The notes under the pieces are model-generated. The model saw nothing but the letters and a program-made list of their open reading frames with translations, was not told the origin of the DNA and ran no database searches. From Hyphomonadaceae bacterium (GTDB lineage Bacteria > Pseudomonadota > Alphaproteobacteria > Caulobacterales > Aquidulcibacteraceae), in contig WRPI01000008.1 in NCBI GenBank assembly GCA_009773395.1, positions 1-52,484 on the forward strand: a DNA stretch of 52,484 nt, read 5' to 3'. Positions 34,782 to 43,287 of the stretch are shown one piece after another. Within the stretch, counting starts at the first letter, position 1; every line of letters starts with the position of its first letter. Position numbers and translations under genes: made by a program.

Positions 34782-35431
34782 TTCGTAACCACAACCACGC
34801 CGACCATTATAGCGGCATAATGCATCGCTGCTGCTGCAACGACATGGCCATGCCATATTGCGCGGCGAAAACTAAGTTTCTTCATCATATAAAAAATAGT
34901 GCCAATTGAATAAACTAAGCCGCCTGCCGCCAATAATATTGTTGCTGCCAATGGCATTCCTTGCGACATAGGTTTAATTGCGATAACAGCCGCCCAGCCA
35001 AGGCCAAGATATAATATTACCCATATCAATTTCCCAAGACCCGGCAAAAACAATTTCCCCAAAATTCCAAGTGCGGCAATTGTCCAAATCGCCGAAGTCA
35101 TCCCAATTGCCCACCAGCCGTGAAGTGCTTGGGTTGTGAATGGCGTATAGCTCGCGGCAATCATTAAAAATATGCCAGCATGATCCAAGCGCCGCAAAAA
35201 TGGTTGGAACTTCTCCGAAGCAAAATTATAGGCCAGTGAAAAACTCAACATGCCAATAAGGCCAACCGCATAAATTGAAGTAGCGGCAATTTTTCCAACT
35301 ACACCATGCGAAACCGCAAGCCCAAGCGCCATGCCACCGCCAAACAACGCCAATCCCAGCCCTATAATATGGACAATCAAATCCGCACGGCGTGCCCAAA
35401 TATTGGGGTAATGAAGGTTATTAGTGGTCAT
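34778..35431 (-). CDS. Hemolysin III/PAQR-family membrane protein
   Basis: 217 residues with seven membrane helices. Conserved features are [40 protein letters not shown] with the Ser/Asp/His motif ([19 protein letters not shown]), and the C-terminal [14 protein letters not shown] histidines that together would hold zinc, as in PAQR hydrolases. In E. coli the relative TrhA affects membrane fluidity. It is a single gene. Confidence 0.9.
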   Translation of the reverse strand: MTTNNLHYPNIWARRADLIVHIIGLGLALFGGGMALGLAVSHGVVGKIAATSIYAVGLIGMLSFSLAYNFASEKFQPFLRRLDHAGIFLMIAASYTPFTTQALHGWWAIGMTSAIWTIAALGILGKLFLPGLGKLIWVILYLGLGWAAVIAIKPMSQGMPLAATILLAAGGLVYSIGTIFYMMKKLSFRRAIWHGHVVAAAAMHYAAIMVGVVVVTN

Positions 35432-35519
35432 AAGGTGTTTCTAACATTATAAAGCAACAAAAATAAGGCGATTTTTCTTTTTGTCACGTAAAATATAGTT
35501 GCGGTGAATTGCAAAACAA

Positions 35520-35551
35520 AACGGCTCTTGCGTATCCTCGCAAGAGCCGTT
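35520..35551 (-). terminator. Terminator of the cheY-cheZ unit
   Basis: A perfect 13-bp hairpin (AACGGCTCTTGCG and CGCAAGAGCCGTT, loop TATCCT). On the minus strand it is followed by TTTGTTTTG. It lies about 100 bases after the cheZ stop. The rest of 35432-35653 shows no gene. Confidence 0.8.
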
Positions 35552-35653
35552 CGTTTCCCTACCCATACCTAAGCAGGTTTTTACTGGCATATTTTTGTTA
35601 TTCTGACCAGTAAACTATTGTGCCGCAGCTATTTTGCCGCGATCACTAAAACT

Positions 35654-36328
35654 TCAATCAAACAATGCGTCCAAGGCGTCTTGGCTCATTGCGGGCGCTT
35701 CATCAAACATTGCGTCGATTGCATCTTGTGCAACTTCTGGGCCGTTTAAGGCGGGGCCGTTCAAGAGTTGATCCTTTTTACGTTTGTCTTTATCGCTAAT
35801 TTGAACTTCGGCATCTGCAACACCCATAACATGCGCGAATCTGTCGATACGGCTTTCGATGTGCGCCAAAGTATCAACAACCTTTTTGACTCTTTGCCCG
35901 GTGATATCTTGGAACGAACAGGCTTCAAAAATTTCCATCATTTTGTCGCAAACAAATGATTGATAGGCAGCGGCATCACTTGTATCTGCTGCCATTACAT
36001 TTTCAGCGGCTTCCATAATTTTGTGCGTCGCATCGGCGGTATTGGCAACAATGGCATCAAGCTCGGCGCCAGCTGTTGGAATGCCGTCATTCTTAATATC
36101 ATTGGGGCGAAGCGCGGCAATTTCAGTACGCGTGCGTTGGATATAAGACGATAAATAACGAAGCTCGCCACCAATGCTCGAATCCATTGAGCCAAAAAAT
36201 GCCATCATTGCTTCGCTCATTTGGCTCGCAAGATTGAGGACTTCACCCAAGCGTGGATCCTTCATATCGGCTTCTTTTAACGAACTTAGTGCCTCGCGCA
36301 CTCGTAATACTACTTCAGGAGCAGCCAT
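35654..36328 (-). CDS. cheZ: Chemotaxis protein CheZ (CheY-P phosphatase)
   Basis: 224 residues, almost wholly helical. The catalytic helix ACSFQDITGQRVKKVVDTLA places Asp141 and Gln145 where CheZ uses Asp and Gln to hydrolyse CheY phosphate. The C-terminus normally has one CheY-binding helix; here two copies occur, AQDAIDAMFD (200-209) and SQDALDALFD (215-224), after a charged linker. It lies downstream of cheY with 59 bases between. No other chemotaxis gene is in the window. Confidence 0.9.
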   Translation of the reverse strand: MAAPEVVLRVREALSSLKEADMKDPRLGEVLNLASQMSEAMMAFFGSMDSSIGGELRYLSSYIQRTRTEIAALRPNDIKNDGIPTAGAELDAIVANTADATHKIMEAAENVMAADTSDAAAYQSFVCDKMMEIFEACSFQDITGQRVKKVVDTLAHIESRIDRFAHVMGVADAEVQISDKDKRKKDQLLNGPALNGPEVAQDAIDAMFDEAPAMSQDALDALFD

Positions 36329-36387
36329 GTTTTTTCTCCACTTACAATATTTGCAAGTTATTATTATTGTTAAGCGTTCTCGCTAAA

Positions 36388-36774
36388 TTAGAAATCACCC
36401 AAAACCGAGGCGATTTTCATTTTCAATGTTTGCGCGTTAAACGGTTTGACGATGTAATTGTTCACACCAGCTTTTTTGGCCGCAATGACGTTTTCCGTTT
36501 TTGATTCGGCAGTAACCATAATGAATGGCGTAGCTTTCAAATTTTCGTCAGAGCGAACTTCACGAAGCAGCTCATAGCCAGTCATGGGCTCCATATTCCA
36601 ATCGGAAATTACCAAGCCATATTTTTTCGCTTGCAACTTACCTAAAGCTTCGCGCCCGTCCGCTGCTTCGTCAACATTATCAAAACCCAATTGTTTGAGT
36701 AAGTTGCGAATGATGCGTATCATGGTTTGATAGTCATCAACCACTAATACAGGAGCATTCATATCAACTGCCAT
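36388..36774 (-). CDS. cheY: Chemotaxis response regulator CheY
   Basis: 128-residue single receiver domain from ATG 36774, with GGGAGAAAGTAATT ahead. The phosphorylation pocket is complete: Asp13-Asp14, phospho-acceptor Asp58 in LVISDWNMEPM, Thr88, Lys110 in YIVKPF. The DWNMEPMTGYELL wording is that of flagellar CheY. It pairs with CheZ downstream; the signal would reach the flagellar motor switch. Confidence 0.93.
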   Translation of the reverse strand: MAVDMNAPVLVVDDYQTMIRIIRNLLKQLGFDNVDEAADGREALGKLQAKKYGLVISDWNMEPMTGYELLREVRSDENLKATPFIMVTAESKTENVIAAKKAGVNNYIVKPFNAQTLKMKIASVLGDF

Positions 36775-36884
36775 AATTACTTTCTCCCACACATAAATTC
36801 ACGGATTTTCCGCTTGTCCCAAGATTTAACAGATGCCATTTAATCACAAGGCCGCTAAAGAAGAGTGAATCATTATGAAAAAGG

Positions 36885-37328
36885 ATGCAATTAATGCCAA
36901 ATAATGTCGGTGGCTTTTACTATGATGAGCTTGAAATCGGTCAAGCCTTTGAATTTGAACGAATTATTACTGAAGACGATGTGATGAAATTTGCAGAAGT
37001 TTCTGGTGATAATAACCCACTTCATACAGATGAGGCCTTTGCGAAGACCACAATCTTCGGTGAACGCATCGCACATGGCGCATTAACTGCAAGTTTTATC
37101 TCAGCTGCGTTGGGCAATAATTTGCCAGGGCCAGGGTGTATTTTTGTGTCTTTGAACCTTAGATTTTTGCGACCCGTTAAAATCGGTGCAAAGGTTTTGA
37201 CCAAAATTTCAATCAAGAATAAGGACGAAAGGCGTAATATGGTCACATGCGCTGCCACCGCAAGTGTCGATGGCAAAAACGTATTGGCGGGCGAAGCTTT
37301 TGTCATGGTTCCGAGTGAGAAGGCGTAA
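36885..37328 (+). CDS. MaoC-type (R)-specific enoyl-CoA hydratase
   Basis: 147-residue hot-dog protein. The hydratase-2 motif is visible in VSGDNNPLHTDEAFAKTTIF with the Asp and His catalytic pair, followed by GERIAHGALTASFISAALGN. It would hydrate trans-2-enoyl-CoA to (R)-3-hydroxyacyl-CoA, as PhaJ does for PHA supply. Start ATG 36885, or 36894. It precedes ribF by 18 bases. Confidence 0.88.
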   Translation: MQLMPNNVGGFYYDELEIGQAFEFERIITEDDVMKFAEVSGDNNPLHTDEAFAKTTIFGERIAHGALTASFISAALGNNLPGPGCIFVSLNLRFLRPVKIGAKVLTKISIKNKDERRNMVTCAATASVDGKNVLAGEAFVMVPSEKA

Positions 37329-37346
37329 TATGACAAGGCTTAGACA

Positions 37347-38276
37347 ATGAAAGTTTTTTCGGGCGCAGCGCAAATACCACAGGATGTGAAAGGCGCGACA
37401 ATTGCAATGGGCGCTTTTGATGGGCTTCATCTCGGCCATAAATCACTTATGCAACGCGCCAAAAGCGAAGCCGCAAACCGGCCGCTTGGTATATTATTAT
37501 TTGAGCCACCCCCGAAGTTATTTTTCGCCAAAGATCGCGACGGCACAAGATTGGCAACTGAAAGAGTGACAGAAAGGCTTGCTGATAATATCGGCGTCGA
37601 ACTGGTTTTCACCGTCAATTTTGATGATCACCTCGCCAATATGAGCGCAAAAGACTTTATTGATAATGTAATTATCGGCGAAATCGCGCCTTCGCATATT
37701 GTTGTCGGCTATGATTTTCGCTTCGGCAAGGGGCGTTCGGGCGATGCGGCATATCTCCAAGAAGAATTGGCAAAGCATAATATTAGTGTTTCAATTCAAG
37801 AACCAGTTTTAGATGCCGAGGGTCAACGAATTTCGTCAACGCGGATACGTGAGGCTATCCAGCAAGGCAATATGAAGGAAGCAAATGCTTTGTTGGGGCA
37901 TCCTTGGTTAATTGAAGGCATTGTTGAACATGGCCAAAAATTGGGGCGTGAACTTGGTTTCCCAACCGCGAATTTGAAATTATACGAACAAGTCGCGCCG
38001 CGTTTTGGCATTTATGCGGTAAAAGTGGATATTGGCGATGGCATTATGCGCATGGCAGTCGCAAATTTTGGCCGCACCCCAACAACGGGAATAAGAGATG
38101 CTTTGTTCGAAGCGCATTTATTGGATTGGGACGGCGATTTATACAATCGCAACATTTTGATTGAAGTGCATGAGTTTCTAAGGCCCGAAGAAAAATTCGA
38201 CAGCCTTGAGGAGTTGGTGACGCAAATCGGAATAGACGCGCAAAATGCACGAGAATATTTTTTGGGAACTTCTTAG
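37347..38276 (+). CDS. ribF: Bifunctional riboflavin kinase/FAD synthetase
   Basis: 309 residues making FMN and FAD. The N-terminal adenylyltransferase domain has ATIAMGAFDGLHLGHKSLMQ, VGYDFRFGKGRSGDAAYL and ISSTRIREAIQQGNMKEANA. The C-terminal kinase has HGQKLGRELGFPTANLKL (the PTAN motif), FGIYAVKVDIGDG, MAVANFGRTPT and LLDWDGDLY. Normal length. Usually near ileS/lspA in proteobacteria; that is not so here. Confidence 0.95.
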   Translation: MKVFSGAAQIPQDVKGATIAMGAFDGLHLGHKSLMQRAKSEAANRPLGILLFEPPPKLFFAKDRDGTRLATERVTERLADNIGVELVFTVNFDDHLANMSAKDFIDNVIIGEIAPSHIVVGYDFRFGKGRSGDAAYLQEELAKHNISVSIQEPVLDAEGQRISSTRIREAIQQGNMKEANALLGHPWLIEGIVEHGQKLGRELGFPTANLKLYEQVAPRFGIYAVKVDIGDGIMRMAVANFGRTPTTGIRDALFEAHLLDWDGDLYNRNILIEVHEFLRPEEKFDSLEELVTQIGIDAQNAREYFLGTS

Positions 38277-38329
38277 GCTTCGATAAAAATTGACCTAAAT
38301 ATCCCTAATCCTTTTGAAGGAAACATAAA

Positions 38330-39073
38330 TTGAATTTTCCCTTATTTTCGCCTTTACCAGTGCATTTTTTATTTGAAGCATTGGCATATGCGATCGCTTT
38401 TCGCTTTTACGGATATTTGCGAAAACACACGCATGATGATTATGGAAGCGAAGCCCGAATGATTGTGTTAGTCGGGGCAATTATGGGTGCTGCAATTGGC
38501 TCAAAACTCGTAGGTATTTTGGAACATCCGCAAATTTGGAAATCACTGTTGGCTTCGCCAATCTATATTATTGGCGCGAAGTCAATTGTTGGTGGCCTTG
38601 TAGGTGGAACTATTGGCGTTGAGCTGGCAAAGGCAATATCGCGAATTACGCGTTCAAGTGGCGATATTTATGTTTTTCCACTAATAACGGGCATTGCCAT
38701 CGGTCGCATTGGATGTTTCGCGCAAGGTGTAAGAGACGGCACATGGGGTAGCCAAACTGATTTCATATTCGCGATGGACGGCGGTGACGGTGTAATGCGT
38801 CATCCGACACCATTATATGAAATAATTGCCTTGGCCTTAATGGCGCTGGCTCTTTGGTCAATCCGTAAATCAACGCAACGCATAGAAGGCGATATGTTCA
38901 AGTTGTTTTTGGTCTCTTATTGCCTTTGGCGCTTTTTCGTCGAATTTTTGAAACCAGTTGCAAGTTACGGCATATTTTCATTGTCAATTATTCAATTTGT
39001 ATGTCTTGCGACAATACTTTACTATTGTGCCATATTTGCTTTGCGCTTGAGGAACAAAATTGCCAGTTCGTGA
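38330..39073 (+). CDS. Lgt-family paralogue lacking the catalytic-His motif
   Basis: 247 residues, TTG start after GAAGGAAACATAAA. Seven membrane helices. It has Lgt landmarks: GIAIGRIGCFAQGVRDGTWG (around Arg126; true Lgt has GRxGNFxNxE) and MRHPTPLYEI (157-165), and WRFFVEFLKP near the end. But the HGG(L/I)xG motif bearing the essential His of E. coli Lgt is AKSIVGGLVGGTIGVE here, and GNFIN is GCFAQ. It is therefore unlikely to be the housekeeping prolipoprotein transferase. Its 3' end overlaps the radical SAM gene by 14 bases, so both are coupled and probably act on the same lipid. Confidence 0.8.
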   Translation: MNFPLFSPLPVHFLFEALAYAIAFRFYGYLRKHTHDDYGSEARMIVLVGAIMGAAIGSKLVGILEHPQIWKSLLASPIYIIGAKSIVGGLVGGTIGVELAKAISRITRSSGDIYVFPLITGIAIGRIGCFAQGVRDGTWGSQTDFIFAMDGGDGVMRHPTPLYEIIALALMALALWSIRKSTQRIEGDMFKLFLVSYCLWRFFVEFLKPVASYGIFSLSIIQFVCLATILYYCAIFALRLRNKIASS

Positions 39074-40448
39074 TTATATTTTTTATGAATTGACGAATTC
39101 GGTTTGCGTGGAATGCTTCACCAAACTTGAAGCCAAAATCATCATCCAAAATAATCAGGTTTTTATGGTCAAGCAATGCCTGACCCATGGCAAGCAAAAA
39201 GTGCTTATTGCAAGTGACGCTGAATATTACAAAAAAACTCGCGATTTTCTCAAAGCCGGCGACATTCCCTTAAAATTTGGCAAAAAAATCGAACGCGGTT
39301 GCCCTTATGATTGTGGGCTTTGCACTGACCATGAACAACATTCATGCGTTTCGATTATTGAGCTGACGGATCGCTGCAATTTAACCTGCCCCACTTGTTA
39401 TGCAGCATCATCGCCTTCCGCAGGAACTCACCGCACGTTGCAAGAAATTGAGCGCATGTTCGATATTGTTGTCGCTAGTGAAGGGACGCCAGATGTTGTG
39501 CAATTATCGGGCGGCGAGCCAACGCTTCATCCCGATTTTTTCAAAATCATGGATATGGCCAAAGCCAGACCTATCCGCCATTTGATGATAAATACTAATG
39601 GCTACCGTATTGCGCATGAACCCAATTTTGTTGCAAAGCTCAAAGAATATATGCCGGGAATCGAAATCTATTTGCAATTCGATTCATTTGAGAAGGATGC
39701 TCTGATAAGTTTGCGCGGTGAAGATGTTCGCGAATGGCGCTCCAAAGCAATTGCTAACCTAAATGAGGCAGGCATTTCGACTACATTGGTTGTCACGCTT
39801 CAAAAAGGCCTGAATGACTGCGAAATAGGCAAAATTATTGATTATGCTGCAAAGCAGCCTTGTGTTCGTGGTGTGACATTTCAGCCAACCCAAGCGGCTG
39901 GGAGATTTGAAAATTTTGACGCAGCCAAAGACCGTTTAACCTTGAGTGAAGTCCGCACAAATATATTGGCGCAAAGCGATGTTTTTGCCCCCGAAGATTT
40001 GATCCCAGTGCCGTGCCACCCAGATGCGATAATGATGGGCTATGCGCTAAAATTAGGAAGTGAGATCGTGCCGCTTACACGCTATTTCAGCCCCGAAGAT
40101 TTGCTTGGTGCGAAACGAAATACCATTAATTTTGAAACGCTTCCCGAAATACAAAGCAAATTGTTTGAGCTTTTCGCAACAAATAATTCGCCGCAAGATT
40201 GCACCGAGAAAATTGCAGAAATTATGTGCTGCCTACCCAAAATCGAAGTCGCGCAACTTGATTATTCAAATCTGTTTCGTATCATTGTAATGAAATTCTA
40301 TGATGCTTATGATTTTGACGTGCGCGGCGTTAAGAAATCTTGTGTCCACATTGTTCACAAAGATGGCCGAATTATTCCATTCGATACAATGAACTTATTT
40401 TACCGAGATGCGGCCATTGAGGCGAAATTAATGGCAGGTTTGAAATAA
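39060..40448 (+). CDS. Radical SAM enzyme of the Tes/MJ0619 type
   Basis: 462 residues. Cluster ligands are Cys106, Cys110 and Cys113 in LTDRCNLTCPTC. Ahead are an N-terminal CVEC pair (16, 19) with CLTHG (40), and CPYDCGLCTDHEQHSC (81-96), the layout of the MJ0619 family that includes archaeal tetraether lipid synthase. LSGGEPTLHPDFFKIMDMAK and YLQFDSFEKDALISLRGEDV follow, and the C-terminus has more Cys (VPCHP, MCCLP, KSCVH) and GRIIPFDTMNLFYRD. Family members couple lipid chains or methylate pterins through radical chemistry. Pairing with an Lgt paralogue supports a lipid substrate (inference). It begins inside the end of that gene. Confidence 0.88.
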   Translation: MPVRDYIFYELTNSVCVECFTKLEAKIIIQNNQVFMVKQCLTHGKQKVLIASDAEYYKKTRDFLKAGDIPLKFGKKIERGCPYDCGLCTDHEQHSCVSIIELTDRCNLTCPTCYAASSPSAGTHRTLQEIERMFDIVVASEGTPDVVQLSGGEPTLHPDFFKIMDMAKARPIRHLMINTNGYRIAHEPNFVAKLKEYMPGIEIYLQFDSFEKDALISLRGEDVREWRSKAIANLNEAGISTTLVVTLQKGLNDCEIGKIIDYAAKQPCVRGVTFQPTQAAGRFENFDAAKDRLTLSEVRTNILAQSDVFAPEDLIPVPCHPDAIMMGYALKLGSEIVPLTRYFSPEDLLGAKRNTINFETLPEIQSKLFELFATNNSPQDCTEKIAEIMCCLPKIEVAQLDYSNLFRIIVMKFYDAYDFDVRGVKKSCVHIVHKDGRIIPFDTMNLFYRDAAIEAKLMAGLK

Positions 40449-40844
40449 AAATGGAACTAAATTTGAAAATAATTTTGATGCATGTTGGAGCGCTCATAAC
40501 AATTAACGTGTTCACTTTTGCTAAGGTAAAATTTCTTCCTTCAGGTCAATATGAAGATTTATTTTTTCAAGTGTTTGCTTGCCTCGGATTCTTGTTGTTT
40601 GATTTGGTGTTCGTAATTGTGAAGAGCTACTCATCCAAACGCGAAGACATGACAAAATTCGAACACTGGATTGGTTTTGGGCTCGCTGTACTACTCACTT
40701 ATCCTGTCTGTATGGGTCTTTCAGACCTTACAAGGCTACTTTAAGAGATACTAATTCGATGCACGCTTCACTTTTGCTAGGTTACAAAATATTTTACGCG
40801 CCTTATAGAAAACGACGAGGCGAAAACAATGGCAGGTTTGAAAT
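40419..40844 (+). repeat. Tandem duplication trace spanning the radical SAM 3' end
   Basis: The 28 bases 40419-40446 (the radical SAM tail, GAGGCGAAATTAATGGCAGG plus TTTGAAAT) recur at 40817-40844 with two changes. The similarity continues into the next gene (TAATTTTGATGCATGTTGGA against TAATCTTGATACATGTTGGG). The copied unit thus ran from inside the radical SAM gene through paralogue 1, and paralogue 2 arose from it. The remnant at 40745-40842 is non-coding. Confidence 0.8.
40451..40744 (+). CDS. Small membrane protein, tandem paralogue 1
   Basis: 97 residues, starting two bases after the radical SAM stop. Three membrane helices; NLKIILMHVGALITINVFTF at the start and KFEHWIGFGLAVLLTYPVCM near the end are shared with the two genes that follow. 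No known family recognised. The spacing implies co-transcription with the radical SAM gene. Confidence 0.75.
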   Translation: MELNLKIILMHVGALITINVFTFAKVKFLPSGQYEDLFFQVFACLGFLLFDLVFVIVKSYSSKREDMTKFEHWIGFGLAVLLTYPVCMGLSDLTRLL

Positions 40845-41142
40845 GAAATTAGACACCAAAACGAAAATAATCTTGATACATGTTGGGGCGTTAATTGGGT
40901 TCTATATTGCTTGCTTTGTTTGGTCAAAAAGTCATACCTATGATGGTTACGACGTTTTCGCTTGGGCATTTTTTAACGCAATATTTGTAGCGGTGGATTC
41001 CTTGTTTGTCATTTTAGTTAGTTTTTCAAAAAAGCTCGAAAAAGGCACTAAATATGCGCATTGGGTTGGCCTAGGTCTCGCGCTACTGCTTTCACTTCCT
41101 ACCTGCTTCGGCTTTATTTATTTGCTAGACTGGAGCGCTTAA
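40843..41142 (+). CDS. Small membrane protein, tandem paralogue 2
   Basis: 99 residues from ATG 40843, inside the duplicated radical SAM tail; an upstream ATG at 40759 is open but reads through the duplication remnant and is rejected. Three helices. TKTKIILIHVGALIGFYIAC and KYAHWVGLGLALLLSLPTCF align with paralogue 1, and DVFAWAFFNAIFVAVDSLFV with paralogue 3. Unknown function. Confidence 0.75.
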   Translation: MKLDTKTKIILIHVGALIGFYIACFVWSKSHTYDGYDVFAWAFFNAIFVAVDSLFVILVSFSKKLEKGTKYAHWVGLGLALLLSLPTCFGFIYLLDWSA

Positions 41143-41469
41143 TTGCGAACCCAAAACCAAACCAACACCATCATTATTGGGCTGCATCTGCTGGCTTTGC
41201 TGCTTTGTTATGGATACAACTTGTATATTTCAGTCAGACTTGTCCACAGTGGGCAACATTATCTTGATACGGTTTGGTGGGCGTTAATCAACATAGCGCT
41301 TTGGATTGCTGATTTTATTTTGGTTTGCATCATAAGTTTTCTCCCGCAAATATCGAAAGCAACAAAAATTGCCAATTGGATTGGATTCGGCTTAATATTG
41401 CTTTTGTCATATCCCCTTTGTTATGCACTGTTTTCAGTGGCGTGGAAAAACCAATATTGGCAAAACTAG
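41143..41469 (+). CDS. Small membrane protein, tandem paralogue 3
   Basis: 108 residues from TTG 41143, immediately after the stop of paralogue 2. Three helices: TNTIIIGLHLLALLLCYGYN, TVWWALINIALWIADFILVC, KIANWIGFGLILLLSYPLCY. The last block is the most conserved among the three. Its stop shares a base with the following GTG start, so the operon continues. Confidence 0.72.
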   Translation: MRTQNQTNTIIIGLHLLALLLCYGYNLYISVRLVHSGQHYLDTVWWALINIALWIADFILVCIISFLPQISKATKIANWIGFGLILLLSYPLCYALFSVAWKNQYWQN

Positions 41470-42362
41470 TGCTAAATAAACTCCTCCCCCTTTTCGCCAT
41501 TTGCTGCCTGCTTCCCCAATCTTCATCGGGGGAGACTAATTGGAGCGCCAGCACCTTGCAAAACGACGAACTTGATGAATTGTCGGGGCTGGTGGCTTCA
41601 CACCAACATCACGGGGTTTATTGGGGCATTAACGACAGTGGCAATTCGCCAAATATTTATGCGCTGTCGGCTGATGGTCGTGATTTGGGGCAAATTAGTA
41701 TTAACAATATGACCAATCGTGATCCCGAAGCATTGGGATATGGCAATTGCGCATTCGCGCCAAAATGCATTTATATTGCTGATATTGGTGATAACCGCCA
41801 GCATCGGCGCGAAGTGCGAATAGAACTTATTCCCGAGCCAAGCCTTAATACGCGCAGAGTGAGCGTGGCAAAAACAATTTTCGTAACATATCCGGGTGGT
41901 GCGATTAATTCCGAGGCAATGTTAGTTCGCCCCTCGGATGGCGCGATAATAATCATTGAAAAACGGGATAATGATGATCTTGCATCGCCTGCGAGAGTGT
42001 TTTGGATTGGCCCACAAACTGGGCGAAGTCGCCAAACAAGGGTCGTGGCGCGCCAAGTCGCGACAATCGCCACCAAAGATTCCGAAGGTCGGCAAGCTGG
42101 GCCCTTCACCGATGCGGCCTATAGCAAAAGCGGCACAGATTTTTATTTGCGCGATTATCGGCGGATTTACCACGCCACGGGTCTTGTTGGGCGTGGTGAA
42201 GAAGTTGCGCTTGCGCCTATCCCAAGCCCTGCAATGATGATAGGGGAGGCGATTGCATTGAACGCCGACGGCTCGCGGCTTTTATTAAGCTCTGAGGGGC
42301 GGCACGCGCCAATTGCAACAATTATTTTGAACAATTCAGCCACAAGACAGGATTCACATTGA
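41469..42362 (+). CDS. Exported beta-propeller-like protein
   Basis: 297 residues from GTG 41469, coupled to the preceding stop; the open frame back to 41325 lies over paralogue 3 and is rejected. A signal peptide is seen (MLNKLLPLFAICCLLPQSSS). The rest repeats strand-like blocks: DELDELSGLVASHQHHGVYW with GINDSGNSPNIYALSADG, CIYIADIGDNRQHRREVRIE, LRDYRRIYHATG and GEAIALNADGSRLLLSSEG. NDSGN and DIGDN occur in a widespread secreted propeller-like family of unknown role. Its stop overlaps the EamA start. Confidence 0.72.
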   Translation: MLNKLLPLFAICCLLPQSSSGETNWSASTLQNDELDELSGLVASHQHHGVYWGINDSGNSPNIYALSADGRDLGQISINNMTNRDPEALGYGNCAFAPKCIYIADIGDNRQHRREVRIELIPEPSLNTRRVSVAKTIFVTYPGGAINSEAMLVRPSDGAIIIIEKRDNDDLASPARVFWIGPQTGRSRQTRVVARQVATIATKDSEGRQAGPFTDAAYSKSGTDFYLRDYRRIYHATGLVGRGEEVALAPIPSPAMMIGEAIALNADGSRLLLSSEGRHAPIATIILNNSATRQDSH

Positions 42363-43276
42363 TGGAGCAACAACACGCGATACCCAAAATTACTGATTGG
42401 GCGCTCTTGGCGCTTTTGGTTGCGCTTTGGGGTTCGGCATACGGCCTCAATCGAGTCGCAGTGGCCAATCTTTCACCAATAGCAGTGACGGCAATCAGAT
42501 TATGGGTAGGCGCAGGCTTTTTAGGCGCAATTGTGCTGTTTAATGGCATCAAAATGCCGCCGCTCTCCAATATTCGCGCATGGACCTCAATGGCTGCAAC
42601 TGGCATTATTGGCTCACTTTTGCCTTTCTTTTTAATTGCGAAAGCGCAGGTGCATGTGCCTTCTGCTGTTGCCGCAATTTATTTATCGGCATCGCCATTG
42701 GCAGTCGCGGCATTGGCGCATTTCTTGGTGCCAAATGAAAAAATCACAAAAATACGGGCGCTGGGTGTCCTGTTAGGTTTGGTTGGCATAGTAATATTAT
42801 TTTTGCCCAATTTAATGCAAATAGAAAATTTCAGCTCGCCACTATGGGCGCAAGCATTTTTGATTATTGGCGCGTTTTGTTACGGCTTGGCGTTAATTAT
42901 TGTCAGGCTAACCTCGCCAAGTTTGGATCCCATTGGCATTAGCTTTGGCTTTGTTTTATGCTCGGCAATCGCTTCAACACCATTTTTGTTCTTGAACCAA
43001 ACTGATGAATTCGCCCGAAATTACGACATAATTGCGTCATGGATTTGCGCGGTTCTGTTGGGAATTGGGCCAACAGCGATCGCGAGCATATTATATGTCG
43101 GAGCCGCACGTAAAATCGGCCCGGTTATGGTGTCTAATACGTCCAATTTAGTGCCATTTTTTGCCTTGGCGGTCGGATTTTTGATTTTCCATGAAGCAAT
43201 TCCAGCCACCGCAATTTGGGCATTGATGACGATTTTGTGCGGCGTGTATTTATTGCAAGTTCGAGCAAAAACTTAG
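42362..43276 (+). CDS. EamA/DMT-superfamily transporter
   Basis: 304 residues, ten membrane helices in two EamA halves. It begins WALLALLVALWGSAYGLNRV, has VPSAVAAIYLSASPLAVAAL and GVLLGLVGIVILFLP closing the first half, and GPVMVSNTSNLVPFFALAVG and HEAIPATAIWALMTILCGVY in the second. Such carriers export metabolites or amino acids; substrate unknown. Its start overlaps the previous stop by one base. Confidence 0.9.
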   Translation: MEQQHAIPKITDWALLALLVALWGSAYGLNRVAVANLSPIAVTAIRLWVGAGFLGAIVLFNGIKMPPLSNIRAWTSMAATGIIGSLLPFFLIAKAQVHVPSAVAAIYLSASPLAVAALAHFLVPNEKITKIRALGVLLGLVGIVILFLPNLMQIENFSSPLWAQAFLIIGAFCYGLALIIVRLTSPSLDPIGISFGFVLCSAIASTPFLFLNQTDEFARNYDIIASWICAVLLGIGPTAIASILYVGAARKIGPVMVSNTSNLVPFFALAVGFLIFHEAIPATAIWALMTILCGVYLLQVRAKT

Positions 43277-43287
43277 AAATACCAGCG

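Noticed and set aside
38330-39073. Housekeeping prolipoprotein diacylglyceryl transferase (lgt)
   Set aside because: The HGG motif with the essential His is replaced by SIVGG and GNFIN by GCFAQ, and the gene overlaps a radical SAM gene and not the usual Lgt neighbours.
40759-40842. N-terminal extension of tandem paralogue 2
   Set aside because: It translates a degraded copy of the radical SAM 3' end and has no counterpart in paralogues 1 and 3.
41325-41468. N-terminal extension of the exported propeller-like protein
   Set aside because: It lies over the coding sequence of paralogue 3 and would bury the signal peptide that follows GTG 41469.
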